50,764 nucleotides of DNA from NCBI GenBank assembly GCA_001873065.1, contig MNYM01000028.1, positions 1 through 50,764 on the forward strand. The letters are read 5' to 3'. A model generated the notes under the pieces. It saw only the letters and a program-made list of their open reading frames with translations. It made no database searches and had not been told where the DNA came from. Source of the stretch: Flavobacteriaceae bacterium CG2_30_31_66 (GTDB lineage Bacteria; Bacteroidota; Bacteroidia; Flavobacteriales; Flavobacteriaceae). Made by a program: the position numbers and the translations under genes. This document shows positions 1 to 8,468 of this stretch, in pieces; position 1 is the first letter of the stretch, and each line of letters starts with the position of its first letter.

Positions 1-141
1 TAAATGTGCATCTAATTCTGCATTGAGCATGTGTTCTACTGCTCGTTTGTGCATTTGTTTGAAAAATGAAGTTAAGTCTTCTCCATTTTTGAAGGATTTG
101 TAAAATTCCTTGTCGTTTAATAAGTCATCTTTGTTTATCAT
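1..141 (-). CDS. IS256-family (Mutator-type) transposase, N-terminal 47 residues, cut by window edge
   Basis: Minus-strand translation from the ATG at 141-139 gives 47 open codons beginning MINKDDLLNDKEFYKSF and reaching KRAVEHMLNAELDAHL at the window edge. This is the conserved N-terminal signature of Mutator/IS256 transposases (in the family, LtsFmkqLhKRAVEkMLegELdaHLGY). Family members are about 400 residues with a DDE catalytic domain further on, so only the first tenth is visible. It catalyses cut-and-paste or copy-out transposition of the element. The gene looks intact as far as it is seen. Whether the whole copy is functional cannot be judged here. Confidence 0.85.
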   Translation of the reverse strand, partial: MINKDDLLNDKEFYKSFKNGEDLTSFFKQMHKRAVEHMLNAELDAHL

Positions 142-167
142 ATCCGTATAAATATTTAAAGTTACTA

Positions 168-229
168 AAAAAGTTATTCCGAAAATTTTTTTGTCTTTGA
201 AGGGACAAAAATTTTCAAAATAACTTTTT
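168..229. repeat. Long stem-loop upstream of IS256 transposase
   Basis: Arm 168-195 and arm 204-229 are almost perfectly reverse-complementary (about 26 bp with one two-base mismatch and a two-T bulge), separated by the 8-nt loop TTTGAAGG. It sits between the element's outer end and the transposase start codon. Such a hairpin in the leader would terminate or block transcripts reading in from outside, or mask translation initiation. That role is an inference from position; the structure itself is visible directly. Confidence 0.7.
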
Positions 230-296
230 AAACTTACACAGTTATTGAAATACTACCAATACAAAAAATTTATATTCATTTGATTATTTGTGGTTT

Positions 297-1358
297 CTAT
301 TTTTTATTAACCATTTCTACACTTGCAACCGTCCTAAATCCCATGTGATCAGAACCAGAATCCTCTGCAACGCCCATTTTCGCAGAAATTCTAAAACTGG
401 CGCAATAAGAAGCGTTGCACAAAAACGAACCTCCTTTCATCACATATTCTACTTGATATGGATTGTTAGGATTGTAGGGTTTTTCAGCTCCTTTTGGATT
501 TATAATGGGCGTTGAAATATCCAACTCACTGTAATAATTCACATTAAAATAATCCGAAGTTATTTCCCAAACATTTCCAGACATATCATACAAACCAATG
601 CTATTTGCTGGGTACGATTTTACAGGAGCAATGTATTCAAATCCATCTTTACTTTCGTTTTTGACAGGAAAAGTTCCTTGCCATGTATTGGCATTCTTGT
701 CCAATAATGTTGTGTCATTTCCCCAAGTAAAAATCGTATTTGTGTTCGATCCTAATGCTGCAGATTCCCATTCAGCTTCTGTTGGCAAACGTCTATTTGC
801 CCATTTACAATAAGCCAAAGCGTCTTGCATTGCAATGTGTACTACAGGAAAGTCATCTTTGCCTTCTATGGTTGAATTTGGTCCTTGAGGTTGTTTCCAA
901 TTCGCACCAATTTTCCAAGTCCACCATTGATAATAATTTTCCATACCAACAATAGCTTTTACATTTTTATTAAAAATCAAACTTCCTGGTTGTAGAATAG
1001 AATCATGAGGTTTTGGAGTTCCTGGAGGCAATTGCTTTTTCATTTCTTCCCAAATAATTGGGCGTTCAGCCACTGTCAAATAATTTGTTGCTTCTACAAA
1101 TTTTTTGAATTGAGAGTTTGTAACTTCAGCAATATCTATAAAAAAACCATCAACGGTAACTTTATGAGCGGGTTTTTCTCTTGGCATGGCATATTTATCT
1201 CCTTCTTTTGCGCCTTGCAAAAAAGTTTTTTGAGGAACCCAAATCATTCCTTCGGGTGGAGTTAAATTTTGAACTTTTGTTTCATTTTTAACACATGAAA
1301 ATGAAATTAAAACTATTAAAATTGCTAAAAAAGAATATTTTATGGTTTTGATATTCAT
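297..1358 (-). CDS. Lipoprotein formylglycine-generating-enzyme (SUMF1/FGE-sulfatase) family protein
   Basis: 353 residues. The N-terminus has a lipoprotein signal ending at the lipobox Cys22 (ISFSC). The rest is an FGE-sulfatase domain: the GMIWVP opening, the segment FFIDIAEVTNSQFKKFVEAT, RLPTEAEWE, GLYDMSGNVWE and the C-terminal GGSFLCNASYC...MGFR. Cys314 and Cys319 match the paired active-site cysteines of true formylglycine-generating enzymes, which oxidise a sulfatase cysteine to formylglycine using oxygen and copper. The related gliding lipoproteins GldJ and GldK share the fold but lack catalysis, so the cysteine pair argues for an enzyme. It follows hflX by 58 bp on the same strand and may be co-transcribed. 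No sulfatase gene lies in the window, so the substrate is unknown. Confidence 0.85.
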   Translation of the reverse strand: MNIKTIKYSFLAILIVLISFSCVKNETKVQNLTPPEGMIWVPQKTFLQGAKEGDKYAMPREKPAHKVTVDGFFIDIAEVTNSQFKKFVEATNYLTVAERPIIWEEMKKQLPPGTPKPHDSILQPGSLIFNKNVKAIVGMENYYQWWTWKIGANWKQPQGPNSTIEGKDDFPVVHIAMQDALAYCKWANRRLPTEAEWESAALGSNTNTIFTWGNDTTLLDKNANTWQGTFPVKNESKDGFEYIAPVKSYPANSIGLYDMSGNVWEITSDYFNVNYYSELDISTPIINPKGAEKPYNPNNPYQVEYVMKGGSFLCNASYCASFRISAKMGVAEDSGSDHMGFRTVASVEMVNKK

Positions 1359-1416
1359 TATTGTAAATTATGATTTTGTGATTTCAGTCATTAAAAATTC
1401 GATAAAATAATTTTAA

Positions 1417-2628
1417 CTAATTTTCATCTTTATATTCATCAAACAAGAAATCATTATAAGGAAAACGTTGAACATGAATTTTCTTCACTTCTTCATATAC
1501 TTTTTCTTTAAAATCCTCTAAATTATCTTTGTTGAGCGCTGAAATAAAAATGGATTCTACATCATAATCATTCATCCAAGTTTTTTTCCAGTCTTGTAAT
1601 GTATAATGTTCTTTGCCTTTTTCGGTGATTAAATCGTCTTCATCAATCGTTTCAAATTCATACGCATCAATTTTGTTAAAAACCATCAAAGTGGGTTTAT
1701 CTCCACATTTGATATCCAATAAAATGGAATTTACAGAGGCAATATGATCTTCAAAATGTGGATGAGAAATATCAACCACATGCAATAATAAATCTGCTTC
1801 ACGAACTTCATCTAACGTAGATTTGAATGATTCTACCAATTGTGTAGGCAATTTTCTGATAAAACCAACAGTATCTGTCATCAAAAAAGGAATATTTTTA
1901 ATCACCACTTTTCGAACTGTGGTGTCTAAAGTCGCGAATAATTTATTCTCCGCAAAAACATCACTTTTGCTGATAACATTCATCAAAGTTGATTTTCCAA
2001 CATTCGTATAACCAACCAATGCAACACGCACCATTTTTCCACGATTTTTTCGCTGAACAGCCATTTGCATGTCAATGGTTTCCAGTTTCTTTTTGAGCAA
2101 TCCTATTTTATCGCGAATAATTCGTCTGTCAGTTTCAATTTCTGTTTCACCTGGACCACGCATTCCAATTCCTCCTTTTTGCTTGTCAAGGTGCGTCCAA
2201 AGTTTGGTTAATCTTGGTAAAATATATTGATTTTGAGCTAGTTCTACTTGAGTTTTCGCAGAACTTGTTTGTGCTCTTTGTGCAAAAATATCTAGAATTA
2301 AATTGGTTCTATCAAGTATTTTACAATTTAGAATTTTTTCGATATTTCTTAATTGACCAGGAGTAAGTTCGTCATCAAAAATCGCTGTTCCAACTTCATT
2401 TGAATCTATAAATTGCTTTACTTCTTCTAGTTTTCCAATTCCTAAAAAAGTCTTAGGATTTGGCTTGTCAACTCTTTGGACAAAGCGTTTTATAACAACT
2501 CCACCTGCAGTAAGTGTAAGAAATTCTAACTCATCTAAATATTCTTTAGATTTTGCTTCATCCTGAAATTGCGTGATTACGCCAATCAAAACGACTTTTT
2601 CTGAAATGACTTCTATTTGATCTATCAT
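1417..2628 (-). CDS. hflX: GTPase HflX (ribosome-splitting GTPase)
   Basis: 403 residues. The N-terminal HflX domain includes the signature GGIGMRGPGETEIETDRR (152-169), a coiled segment at about 170-195, then a TRAFAC GTPase domain with G1 GYTNVGKS (206-213), G3 DTVG (252-255) and G4 NKID (318-321). HflX binds the 50S subunit and splits stalled ribosomes, for example under heat stress. The length fits the family. The start is supported by a promoter core directly upstream (2642-2635) and by the typical short N-terminus. The minus-strand sulfatase-modifying-type gene follows. Identification is firm. Confidence 0.96.
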   Translation of the reverse strand: MIDQIEVISEKVVLIGVITQFQDEAKSKEYLDELEFLTLTAGGVVIKRFVQRVDKPNPKTFLGIGKLEEVKQFIDSNEVGTAIFDDELTPGQLRNIEKILNCKILDRTNLILDIFAQRAQTSSAKTQVELAQNQYILPRLTKLWTHLDKQKGGIGMRGPGETEIETDRRIIRDKIGLLKKKLETIDMQMAVQRKNRGKMVRVALVGYTNVGKSTLMNVISKSDVFAENKLFATLDTTVRKVVIKNIPFLMTDTVGFIRKLPTQLVESFKSTLDEVREADLLLHVVDISHPHFEDHIASVNSILLDIKCGDKPTLMVFNKIDAYEFETIDEDDLITEKGKEHYTLQDWKKTWMNDYDVESIFISALNKDNLEDFKEKVYEEVKKIHVQRFPYNDFLFDEYKDEN

Positions 2629-2634
2629 ACTTTA

Positions 2635-2642
2635 CAAAAGTA
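2635..2642 (-). promoter_or_regulatory. hflX promoter -7 element
   Basis: On the minus strand the sequence is TACTTTTG, a perfect match to the Bacteroidota -7 consensus TAnnTTTG, ending 6 nt before the hflX ATG. This implies a very short or leaderless transcript. No clear -33 TTTG at the usual spacing was found, so the call rests on the -7 box. Confidence 0.5.
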
Positions 2643-2670
2643 CAAACAAATCTGCTTTGTGAAAAAAGAA

Positions 2671-2695
2671 AAACTTCAACAAGATGTTGAAGTTT
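2671..2695 (-). terminator. Hairpin terminator candidate between the small membrane protein gene and hflX
   Basis: Perfect 10-bp inverted repeat AAACTTCAAC / GTTGAAGTTT with a 5-nt loop, followed on the minus strand by TTCTTTTTTC. It lies downstream of the 79-residue membrane protein gene and just upstream of the hflX promoter, so it could stop minus-strand read-through into hflX. It is about 230 bp beyond the upstream stop codon. Confidence 0.55.
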
Positions 2696-2927
2696 ACGTT
2701 CTTAAATAATTCAAATACACTATAACTTTCTCTTTTACAAACTTCTTCTTTTATTTATTAGATGCAACAAATTTAGAGTGAAAGTTTTTTTTGAAAGTTA
2801 TTCTAATGTTATTAAATCAATTATTTTAGGTTACTTAAATAAAGTTAAATTCTTTTTTTTAAGAATAAACATTGTAAATCCTCAAAAAAAGAAGAATTAA
2901 AATTCTAAATTTTTTTTGATAGATAAC
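2696..2927. other. AT-rich intergenic region without a recognisable gene
   Basis: Together with the hairpin before it, about 300 bp separates hflX from the next minus-strand gene. It is very AT-rich with homopolymer runs. A weak all-A/T hairpin (AGAATT / AATTCT, 2893-2906) followed by a T run on the plus strand is present. I see no coding signature or RNA gene. Confidence 0.5.
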
Positions 2928-3167
2928 TCAGTTTTTACCCACGTTTTTAAAAGCCTCTCTTAATTTTTCATCATTGATGATGTATTTTTTATACCTTCCA
3001 CCCTTGTATCTATGGTAAATAAAAACGGGCATAAAAATAAAAGACAAATACATGACACCCAAACCCATCACAATTTGAGCCTTTTCATGTTCAGTTTTAA
3101 TGAGAAAAAAACCAGTTGCCATCCAAATTAAAAAGATGACAAGCATTATTTTTAATACGATTTTCAT
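2928..3167 (-). CDS. Small two-helix membrane protein of unknown function
   Basis: 79 residues from the ATG at 3167. Two hydrophobic segments are visible: roughly residues 3-22 (IVLKIMLVIFLIWMATGFFL) and 33-50 (VMGLGVMYLSFIFMPVFIY). A basic C-terminus (HRYKGGRYKKY...) is probably cytoplasmic. A start 5 codons further upstream is possible, but it would place the start inside the promoter core TATTTTTG (3179-3172), so the inner ATG is preferred. I do not recognise a named family; it looks like a conserved flavobacterial hypothetical. It is divergent from glpQ. Confidence 0.6.
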   Translation of the reverse strand: MKIVLKIMLVIFLIWMATGFFLIKTEHEKAQIVMGLGVMYLSFIFMPVFIYHRYKGGRYKKYIINDEKLREAFKNVGKN

Positions 3168-3171
3168 ATCA

Positions 3172-3196
3172 CAAAAATACAAAAACGCTATCTTTA
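3172..3196. promoter_or_regulatory. Divergent promoter cores between the small membrane protein gene and glpQ
   Basis: Minus strand 3179-3172 reads TATTTTTG, a full TAnnTTTG match a few bases before the ATG at 3167. Plus strand 3189-3196 reads TATCTTTA, one base off the consensus and 18 nt before the glpQ ATG. The region between the two genes is only 47 bp, so both promoters must be packed here. -33 elements are not obvious. Confidence 0.4.
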
Positions 3197-3214
3197 TTTT
3201 TTAAATTATTTCTT

Positions 3215-4195
3215 ATGAAATGGAAAATTATATATTTAACGTTAACCATCATTTTTGGATGTTCAAAATCTAAGGTTATGAATCAAAAGTCATCAAAAAT
3301 TGTCATCGCACATAGAGGAGCTTCAGGATATTTACCTGAACACACTTTGGAAGCAAAATCAATGGCGCATGCCATGAATGTTGATTTTATTGAACAGGAT
3401 TTAGTGTTGAGCAAAGATGATATTCCAATAGTTATTCACGATATTTATTTGGATGATGTAACAAATGTTTCCGAAATTTTTCCTGATAAAATGAGAAATG
3501 ATGACCGATTTTATGTGATTGATTTTACGTTTAAGGAGTTAAAAACATTACAAGTTTCTGAACGATTTGATCCAAAAACAGGCAAACAAATTTATCCAAA
3601 TCGTTTTCCAAAAGAAAAAGGTTCTTTCAGATTGCATTCTTTGCAAGAAGAAATTGAATTGATTCAAGGTTTGAATAAAAGTACCAACAAAAATATTGGC
3701 ATTTATCCTGAAATCAAAGCGCCCGAATTTCATCAAAAAGAAGGAAAAAAACTGACGGAAATTGTACTGAAAATTTTGTCAGATTATGGCTATAAAACCA
3801 AAAAAGACAATTGTATTTTACAATGTTTTGATGCCAAAGAATTAGAGCGAATCAGAAAAGAATTGCATTCTGAATTGTTTTTGGTGCAATTGATAGAATT
3901 TCCGGAAGAGACAAATCAACTTGACTATTTTGCAACATTTGCAGACGGAATTGGTCCTTGGTATAAACAAATTTTAGATAAAAAGTTGGATAAAAAATGG
4001 ATGTTTACTTCGCTAGTTTCTGATGCGCACAAACTTGGTTTACAAGTGCATCCATATACTTTTAGAGCCGATCAACTAAACGAATTTATCTCATTTGAAG
4101 AGATGTTAGAAACACTTTTAATTGAAGCAAATGTTGATGGCGCATTTACAGATTTTCCTGATTTAATGGTGTCATTTTTAAATAAAAAACAATGA
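3215..4195 (+). CDS. glpQ: Glycerophosphodiester phosphodiesterase, GlpQ type, lipoprotein
   Basis: 326 residues. Lipoprotein signal with lipobox Cys16 (TIIFGC), so the mature enzyme is probably membrane-anchored in the periplasm. The GDPD TIM-barrel starts with IAHRGASGYLPEHT, followed by IEQDLVLSKDDIPIVIHD, which holds the metal-binding Glu and the catalytic His pair. The long insert and overall length fit the GlpQ class rather than the shorter UgpQ class. It hydrolyses deacylated phospholipid diesters to glycerol-3-phosphate and an alcohol. The stop codon overlaps the next start (ATGA), indicating translational coupling with the unknown gene downstream. Confidence 0.93.
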   Translation: MKWKIIYLTLTIIFGCSKSKVMNQKSSKIVIAHRGASGYLPEHTLEAKSMAHAMNVDFIEQDLVLSKDDIPIVIHDIYLDDVTNVSEIFPDKMRNDDRFYVIDFTFKELKTLQVSERFDPKTGKQIYPNRFPKEKGSFRLHSLQEEIELIQGLNKSTNKNIGIYPEIKAPEFHQKEGKKLTEIVLKILSDYGYKTKKDNCILQCFDAKELERIRKELHSELFLVQLIEFPEETNQLDYFATFADGIGPWYKQILDKKLDKKWMFTSLVSDAHKLGLQVHPYTFRADQLNEFISFEEMLETLLIEANVDGAFTDFPDLMVSFLNKKQ

Positions 4196-4722
4196 ATAAA
4201 ATAGCTTACGAAATCAAACAAGATCACAACAAATTATCACTTTTAAAATTAGGTAAAAAAGAGAAACTATTTACTTCATTTTGGTTTATGGAATTTGGTA
4301 AAACAGCAGCAGAAATCAATGATGAAAGAGGAAATTTGAGATTTGAAATCAGCAAAAAATTTGAATTTTGGAAATGGAGAATGGCTTATTATATCCAAGA
4401 AAATAGTTCTAAAAAAAATGGTCATTTATTATCTCAAAACAGCAGAAATACAATTTTTAAAATTGACTTTAATGGTAATTACGAACTTAAAATCCATTAT
4501 AAAAAGAAAAAATCAGTCTTTAAAAATGGTTTTAAAATTGCAGAATTTGATGAAACTCCAAATGAAAATGAAAATATAAAATTATTGATTTCAGATGAAA
4601 AAGAATCAGAAATTGTATTTCTCTTATACACATGCTTATTAATAGGAGAAACCAATATGAATCAAAAAACGGCATTTAAAAGTCAGAAAGAACTCGAAAA
4701 AAACGAAGAAAATTGGTTTTAA
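4192..4722 (+). CDS. Unknown cytoplasmic protein coupled to glpQ
   Basis: 176 residues, no signal peptide or clear membrane segment. Alternating short hydrophobic strands (FTSFWFMEFG, NLRFEISKKFEFWKWRMAYYI, TIFKIDFNGNYELKIHY) suggest a beta-rich fold; a LURP/tubby-like barrel is one guess, with no motif to prove it. The C-terminus is helical and charged, ending NEENWF. It overlaps glpQ by 4 nt, so the two are translated together. Its stop is one base from the stop of the convergent ClC gene. I cannot name a function. Confidence 0.6.
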   Translation: MNKIAYEIKQDHNKLSLLKLGKKEKLFTSFWFMEFGKTAAEINDERGNLRFEISKKFEFWKWRMAYYIQENSSKKNGHLLSQNSRNTIFKIDFNGNYELKIHYKKKKSVFKNGFKIAEFDETPNENENIKLLISDEKESEIVFLLYTCLLIGETNMNQKTAFKSQKELEKNEENWF

Positions 4723-4723
4723 A

Positions 4724-6502
4724 TTAGACAGTTAATTCAATGAGTTTATTTCTGTAGGCAGTTAATAATTTTGATTTTGAAATAAATCCAATATAAGCCC
4801 CTTCTTTCACAACAGGCAAATTCCAGGCTTCTGTTCGTTGAAATTTTTGAATCACAGTACTCACATTGTCCACATCAATATCGATAAAATCAGGTGGTTG
4901 ATGCATAAAATATTTTACACGTAATTTTTTTTGTGAATTTTCATCAAACATAAATTCTCTGATATCATCCAAAGTAATAATACCCACTAATTTATTTTCA
5001 TTTTCAATCACAGGAAATAAATTTCGATTGGATTTTGCAACAGCCGTATGCAGCATTTCTTTAAAGGTCATTTCGGGATTCACTGCAATAAATTGTGTTT
5101 CAATTAATGGTTTTAGATTCAATAGCATTAAGACAGTTTGGTCTTTATTGTGAGTGACAAGTTGGTTATTTTTCTTTAATTGGCGTGTATAAATATTATG
5201 ATCAACATATTTTTTTGAAATGCCAAAAGAAACTGAAACCACTAACATCAACGGAATAATTAATCCGTAACCGCCTGTTATTTCTGCAATTAAAAAAATA
5301 GCAGTTAATGGCGCTTGCAAAATCCCCGCTAATAAACCTGCCATTCCTAGCATCGCAAAATTGCTTTCGGGCAATTGAATATCAAAAATGTTCAGAAATT
5401 TGGTATAAAAATTTCCTGTAACAACACCAAGAAATAATGTTGGTGCAAAAATACCACCAACTCCACCTCCATTTAAGGTAAGCGAAGTTGCGATTGGTTT
5501 CAACAAAATTAAAAACAGAATAAAGCCAAGAAATATCCATTTATTTTCAATAAAATTAAAAACGATAAAATCTAGTTTTAGAGCTTCAGTATTGTTCAGA
5601 ATTAGGTTGTTCATAAACTCAAAACCCTCACCATATAATGGATGTGCAACAAAAACCAAAATTCCAACACAAATTCCGGCAAAAGCGGCTTTCTTGTAAT
5701 CGTTTTTAATACTTTTTATATTTTCTTCGATGAATATATATGACTTTGTGAAATACAAAGAAATTGCGCCTGTAAAAACACCAAAAGCGATAAAATATAA
5801 AATATTTTTTATATTGAAATTTTCAATGGAATGGAAATCTAAAATATATTGTTCGCCAAGAAATAAAAGTCTTGTAAAAACTGCTGCAATAGAAGCCAGT
5901 AACAAAGGTAAAAGTGAAGCCAACGTTAAATCTAAACTAAAAACTTCAATTGCAAAAAGGATGGCTGCAATTGGAGCTTTAAAAATTGCAGATAACGAAG
6001 CTGCTGCACCACACACCAAAAGGAGTTTTCGGGTTTTCGATTTTAATCTAAAAACACCCGCAACATTCGAAGCAATAGAGGCTCCAGTTGCCACAGAAGG
6101 ACCTTCAAGCCCAACAGAACCTCCAAAACTTACCGTAATTGGCGCAGTAATCATAGAACTGAAAATGTTTTTAGCATTCATTCTTCCATCGTGTTTTGAC
6201 AATGAACCTAGTGCCATTGGAATTCCATGACCAACTTTAGATTTTAAAATATTTTTTGATATGAAAACAACAATCAAAAAACCAATAACTGGCGTTATGA
6301 AATAAAACTCTCTATAATAAGTACTAATGTATTTATTATCAGATAATAAACTTAAAATAAAAGTTAAGTTTTTAATAATCACAGCTCCCAAACCAGCGAA
6401 TAATCCAACAATAATGCTTATTATGTATAAAAAATTATCATCGCTGATATTTTTATATCTCCAAATTAGTAATTGCTTTAAGAAAGTGTTTTTTGCAGGC
6501 AT
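4724..6502 (-). CDS. ClC-family chloride channel/antiporter with C-terminal CBS pair
   Basis: 592 residues. The ClC membrane domain spans about 1-440 with the anion-pathway motifs GHGIP (91-95, where the E. coli antiporter has GSGIP), GSVGLEGP (128-135, gating Glu133) and GGIFAPTLFLG. Two CBS domains follow (about 460-520 and 530-590), usually nucleotide-binding regulatory modules. In the ungapped segment APIAAILFAIEVF the position of the E. coli internal proton glutamate (E203) appears to be Val187. Loss of that residue is typical of ClC channels rather than proton-coupled exchangers. It lies upstream of nothing obviously related; aspS precedes it on the same strand. Confidence 0.92.
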   Translation of the reverse strand: MPAKNTFLKQLLIWRYKNISDDNFLYIISIIVGLFAGLGAVIIKNLTFILSLLSDNKYISTYYREFYFITPVIGFLIVVFISKNILKSKVGHGIPMALGSLSKHDGRMNAKNIFSSMITAPITVSFGGSVGLEGPSVATGASIASNVAGVFRLKSKTRKLLLVCGAAASLSAIFKAPIAAILFAIEVFSLDLTLASLLPLLLASIAAVFTRLLFLGEQYILDFHSIENFNIKNILYFIAFGVFTGAISLYFTKSYIFIEENIKSIKNDYKKAAFAGICVGILVFVAHPLYGEGFEFMNNLILNNTEALKLDFIVFNFIENKWIFLGFILFLILLKPIATSLTLNGGGVGGIFAPTLFLGVVTGNFYTKFLNIFDIQLPESNFAMLGMAGLLAGILQAPLTAIFLIAEITGGYGLIIPLMLVVSVSFGISKKYVDHNIYTRQLKKNNQLVTHNKDQTVLMLLNLKPLIETQFIAVNPEMTFKEMLHTAVAKSNRNLFPVIENENKLVGIITLDDIREFMFDENSQKKLRVKYFMHQPPDFIDIDVDNVSTVIQKFQRTEAWNLPVVKEGAYIGFISKSKLLTAYRNKLIELTV

Positions 6503-6614
6503 TTTTTTGATTGATAATTGGCAATTTAAATTTAATAAATTTTGAAAATTATAAATTCAAAATCAAATTATGGTTAAATATAATAAAAAAATCCCGCAAA
6601 AAACAGGTGTTTTT

Positions 6615-8369
6615 TTATGCTTGAATGTCTAATTTGATATTTAATTCTTTTAGTTGAGCATCATCAATAAAAGCAGGCGCATCAATCATTACATCACGTC
6701 CAGAATTGTTTTTTGGAAACGCAATAAAATCTCTAATAGTTTCTTGACCACCTAAAATTGCCACCAATCTATCCAAACCAAAAGCCAAACCTCCATGTGG
6801 TGGCGCTCCATATTCAAAAGCATCCATCAAAAATCCGAATTGGGCTTTGGCATTTTCTTCAGAAAAACCCAAATGACGTAACATGGTTGCTTGCGTTTGT
6901 TTGTCATGAATTCTGATTGAACCTCCGCCAATTTCATTGCCATTCAGCACCAAATCATACGCATTTGCTTTTACTTTTCCTGGATTTGAATCCAACATTT
7001 CTATTTGTCCTGGTTTTGGTGAGGTAAATGGATGGTGCATTGCATGATAATGTCCAGTTTCTTCATCCAATTCTAATAACGGAAAATCAACCACCCAAAG
7101 TGGCGCAAATTCAGTTGGTTTACGCAAACCTAAACGTGCTGCCAATTCCATTCGCAAAGCCGATAATTGCGCACGAACTTTATTGGTTTCACCAGATAAA
7201 ACGCAGATTAAATCTCCTGCTTTTGCACCAGTAATTGCTGCCCATTTTCTCAAATCAGTTTCATCATAAAATTTGTCAACAGACGATTTGAAAGTCCTAT
7301 CTTCGTTTACACGACAATATACCATTCCAAGAGCACCAATTTGAGGTCTTTTTACCCAATCAATTAATGCATCAATTTCTTTTCTTGTGAAAGAATTTCC
7401 TCCAGGAACAGCAATTCCGACAACCAATGCTGCATTGTTAAAAACTGAAAAATCTTTGTGTTTGGTAACTTCATTCAACTCGCCAAATTGCATTCCAAAA
7501 CGAATATCAGGTTTGTCATTTCCGTATAAACGCATGGCATCATCATAGAACATTCTTGGAAATTTTTCAATCTCAATTCCATGAATTTCTTTCAACAAAT
7601 GTTTCGTCATTCCTTCAAAAACAGCCAAAATATCTTCTTGCTCCACAAATGCCATTTCACAGTCAATTTGTGTGAATTCAGGCTGTCTGTCAGCGCGTAA
7701 ATCTTCGTCTCTAAAACATTTTACAATTTGAAAATATTTATCCATTCCGCCAACCATTAATAGTTGTTTGAACGTTTGCGGGCTTTGAGGCAAAGCATAA
7801 AATTGTCCTTTATTCATGCGTGAGGGCACTACAAAATCACGAGCTCCTTCAGGAGTTGATTTGATTAGATAAGGCGTTTCAACTTCAATAAATCCTTGAT
7901 TTGATAAGAATTTTCGAACTTCCATGGTTACTTTATGACGAAAAATCAAATTTTCTTTTACAGGATTTCTACGAATATCTAAATAACGATATTTCATACG
8001 GATGTCTTCACCACCATCAGTTTGGTCTTCAATCGTAAAAGGAGGTAATTTTGCAGCATTTAAAATTTCGAGTTTAAAAACCAACACTTCAATTTCTCCA
8101 GTAGGCATTTTGTCATTTTTAGATTCGCGCTCAATCACAGTTCCTGTAACTTGAATCACAAATTCTCTTCCTAAAGATTTTGCTTTTTCCATCATTTCTT
8201 TTGGAGTCCGTTCTTCATCAAAAATAAGTTGCGTTATGCCATATCTATCACGCAAATCAACCCAAATAATAAAACCTTTGTCTCTTGATTTTTGAACCCA
8301 GCCAGCCAAAATAACTTCATTATTGATGTGAGATGCTCTTAATTCTCCGCAAGAATGACTTCTATACAT
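6615..8369 (-). CDS. aspS: Aspartyl-tRNA synthetase
   Basis: 584 residues from the ATG at 8369 ([11 protein letters not shown]), the length and N-terminus of bacterial AspRS. The open frame continues 40 codons upstream, but that extension does not look like the family and leaves too little promoter space. Domains in order: N-terminal OB-fold anticodon-binding domain, class II catalytic core with motif 2 [18 protein letters not shown] and motif 3 [15 protein letters not shown], and the bacterial GAD insertion in between. It charges tRNA-Asp. A T-rich stretch with a weak 4-bp hairpin follows the stop codon. The dead cupin gene diverges from it 99 bp upstream. Confidence 0.97.
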   Translation of the reverse strand: MYRSHSCGELRASHINNEVILAGWVQKSRDKGFIIWVDLRDRYGITQLIFDEERTPKEMMEKAKSLGREFVIQVTGTVIERESKNDKMPTGEIEVLVFKLEILNAAKLPPFTIEDQTDGGEDIRMKYRYLDIRRNPVKENLIFRHKVTMEVRKFLSNQGFIEVETPYLIKSTPEGARDFVVPSRMNKGQFYALPQSPQTFKQLLMVGGMDKYFQIVKCFRDEDLRADRQPEFTQIDCEMAFVEQEDILAVFEGMTKHLLKEIHGIEIEKFPRMFYDDAMRLYGNDKPDIRFGMQFGELNEVTKHKDFSVFNNAALVVGIAVPGGNSFTRKEIDALIDWVKRPQIGALGMVYCRVNEDRTFKSSVDKFYDETDLRKWAAITGAKAGDLICVLSGETNKVRAQLSALRMELAARLGLRKPTEFAPLWVVDFPLLELDEETGHYHAMHHPFTSPKPGQIEMLDSNPGKVKANAYDLVLNGNEIGGGSIRIHDKQTQATMLRHLGFSEENAKAQFGFLMDAFEYGAPPHGGLAFGLDRLVAILGGQETIRDFIAFPKNNSGRDVMIDAPAFIDDAQLKELNIKLDIQA

Positions 8370-8456
8370 TTTTTCTAAATTTAAAGGTGTAAAATTAAAC
8401 ATTTCATCAGAAAAAAGACCTCTTTTAGGATTTGATTTATAACCATAAAATCTTTG

Positions 8457-8464
8457 TAAATTTG
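8457..8464 (+). promoter_or_regulatory. Relict promoter -7 element of the cupin pseudogene
   Basis: TAAATTTG matches TAnnTTTG exactly and ends 4 nt before the ancestral ATG at 8469. It is intact although the gene it served is disabled. Confidence 0.4.
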
Positions 8465-8468
8465 TTAC

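Larger units (their letters stand above)
1..257 (-). mobile_element. Partial IS256-family insertion sequence (one end plus transposase N-terminus)
   Basis: The transposase start codon faces left at 141 and the gene runs off the window. Between the start codon and the flanking gene lies an end-like sequence. Read outward-in on the minus strand, 257-233 starts GGTAGTATTTC and continues to ATAACTGTGTAAG, which resembles the ATAATTGTGTAAAAG core I remember from IS256 terminal repeats. The outer boundary at about 257 is inferred. The other end and the target duplication are outside the window. The element lies about 40 bp beyond the stop codon of the neighbouring sulfatase-modifying-type gene, so it does not disrupt it. 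Confidence 0.75.

Noticed and set aside
5730..6230. 166-codon plus-strand open frame inside the ClC gene
   Set aside because: Antisense shadow of a clearly recognisable ClC gene; its codons give Lys/Ala-rich sequence with no family features.
6503..6614. Terminator after aspS
   Set aside because: There is a T run on the minus strand, but the preceding stem is only about 4 bp with a wobble pair, so it is not listed as a terminator.
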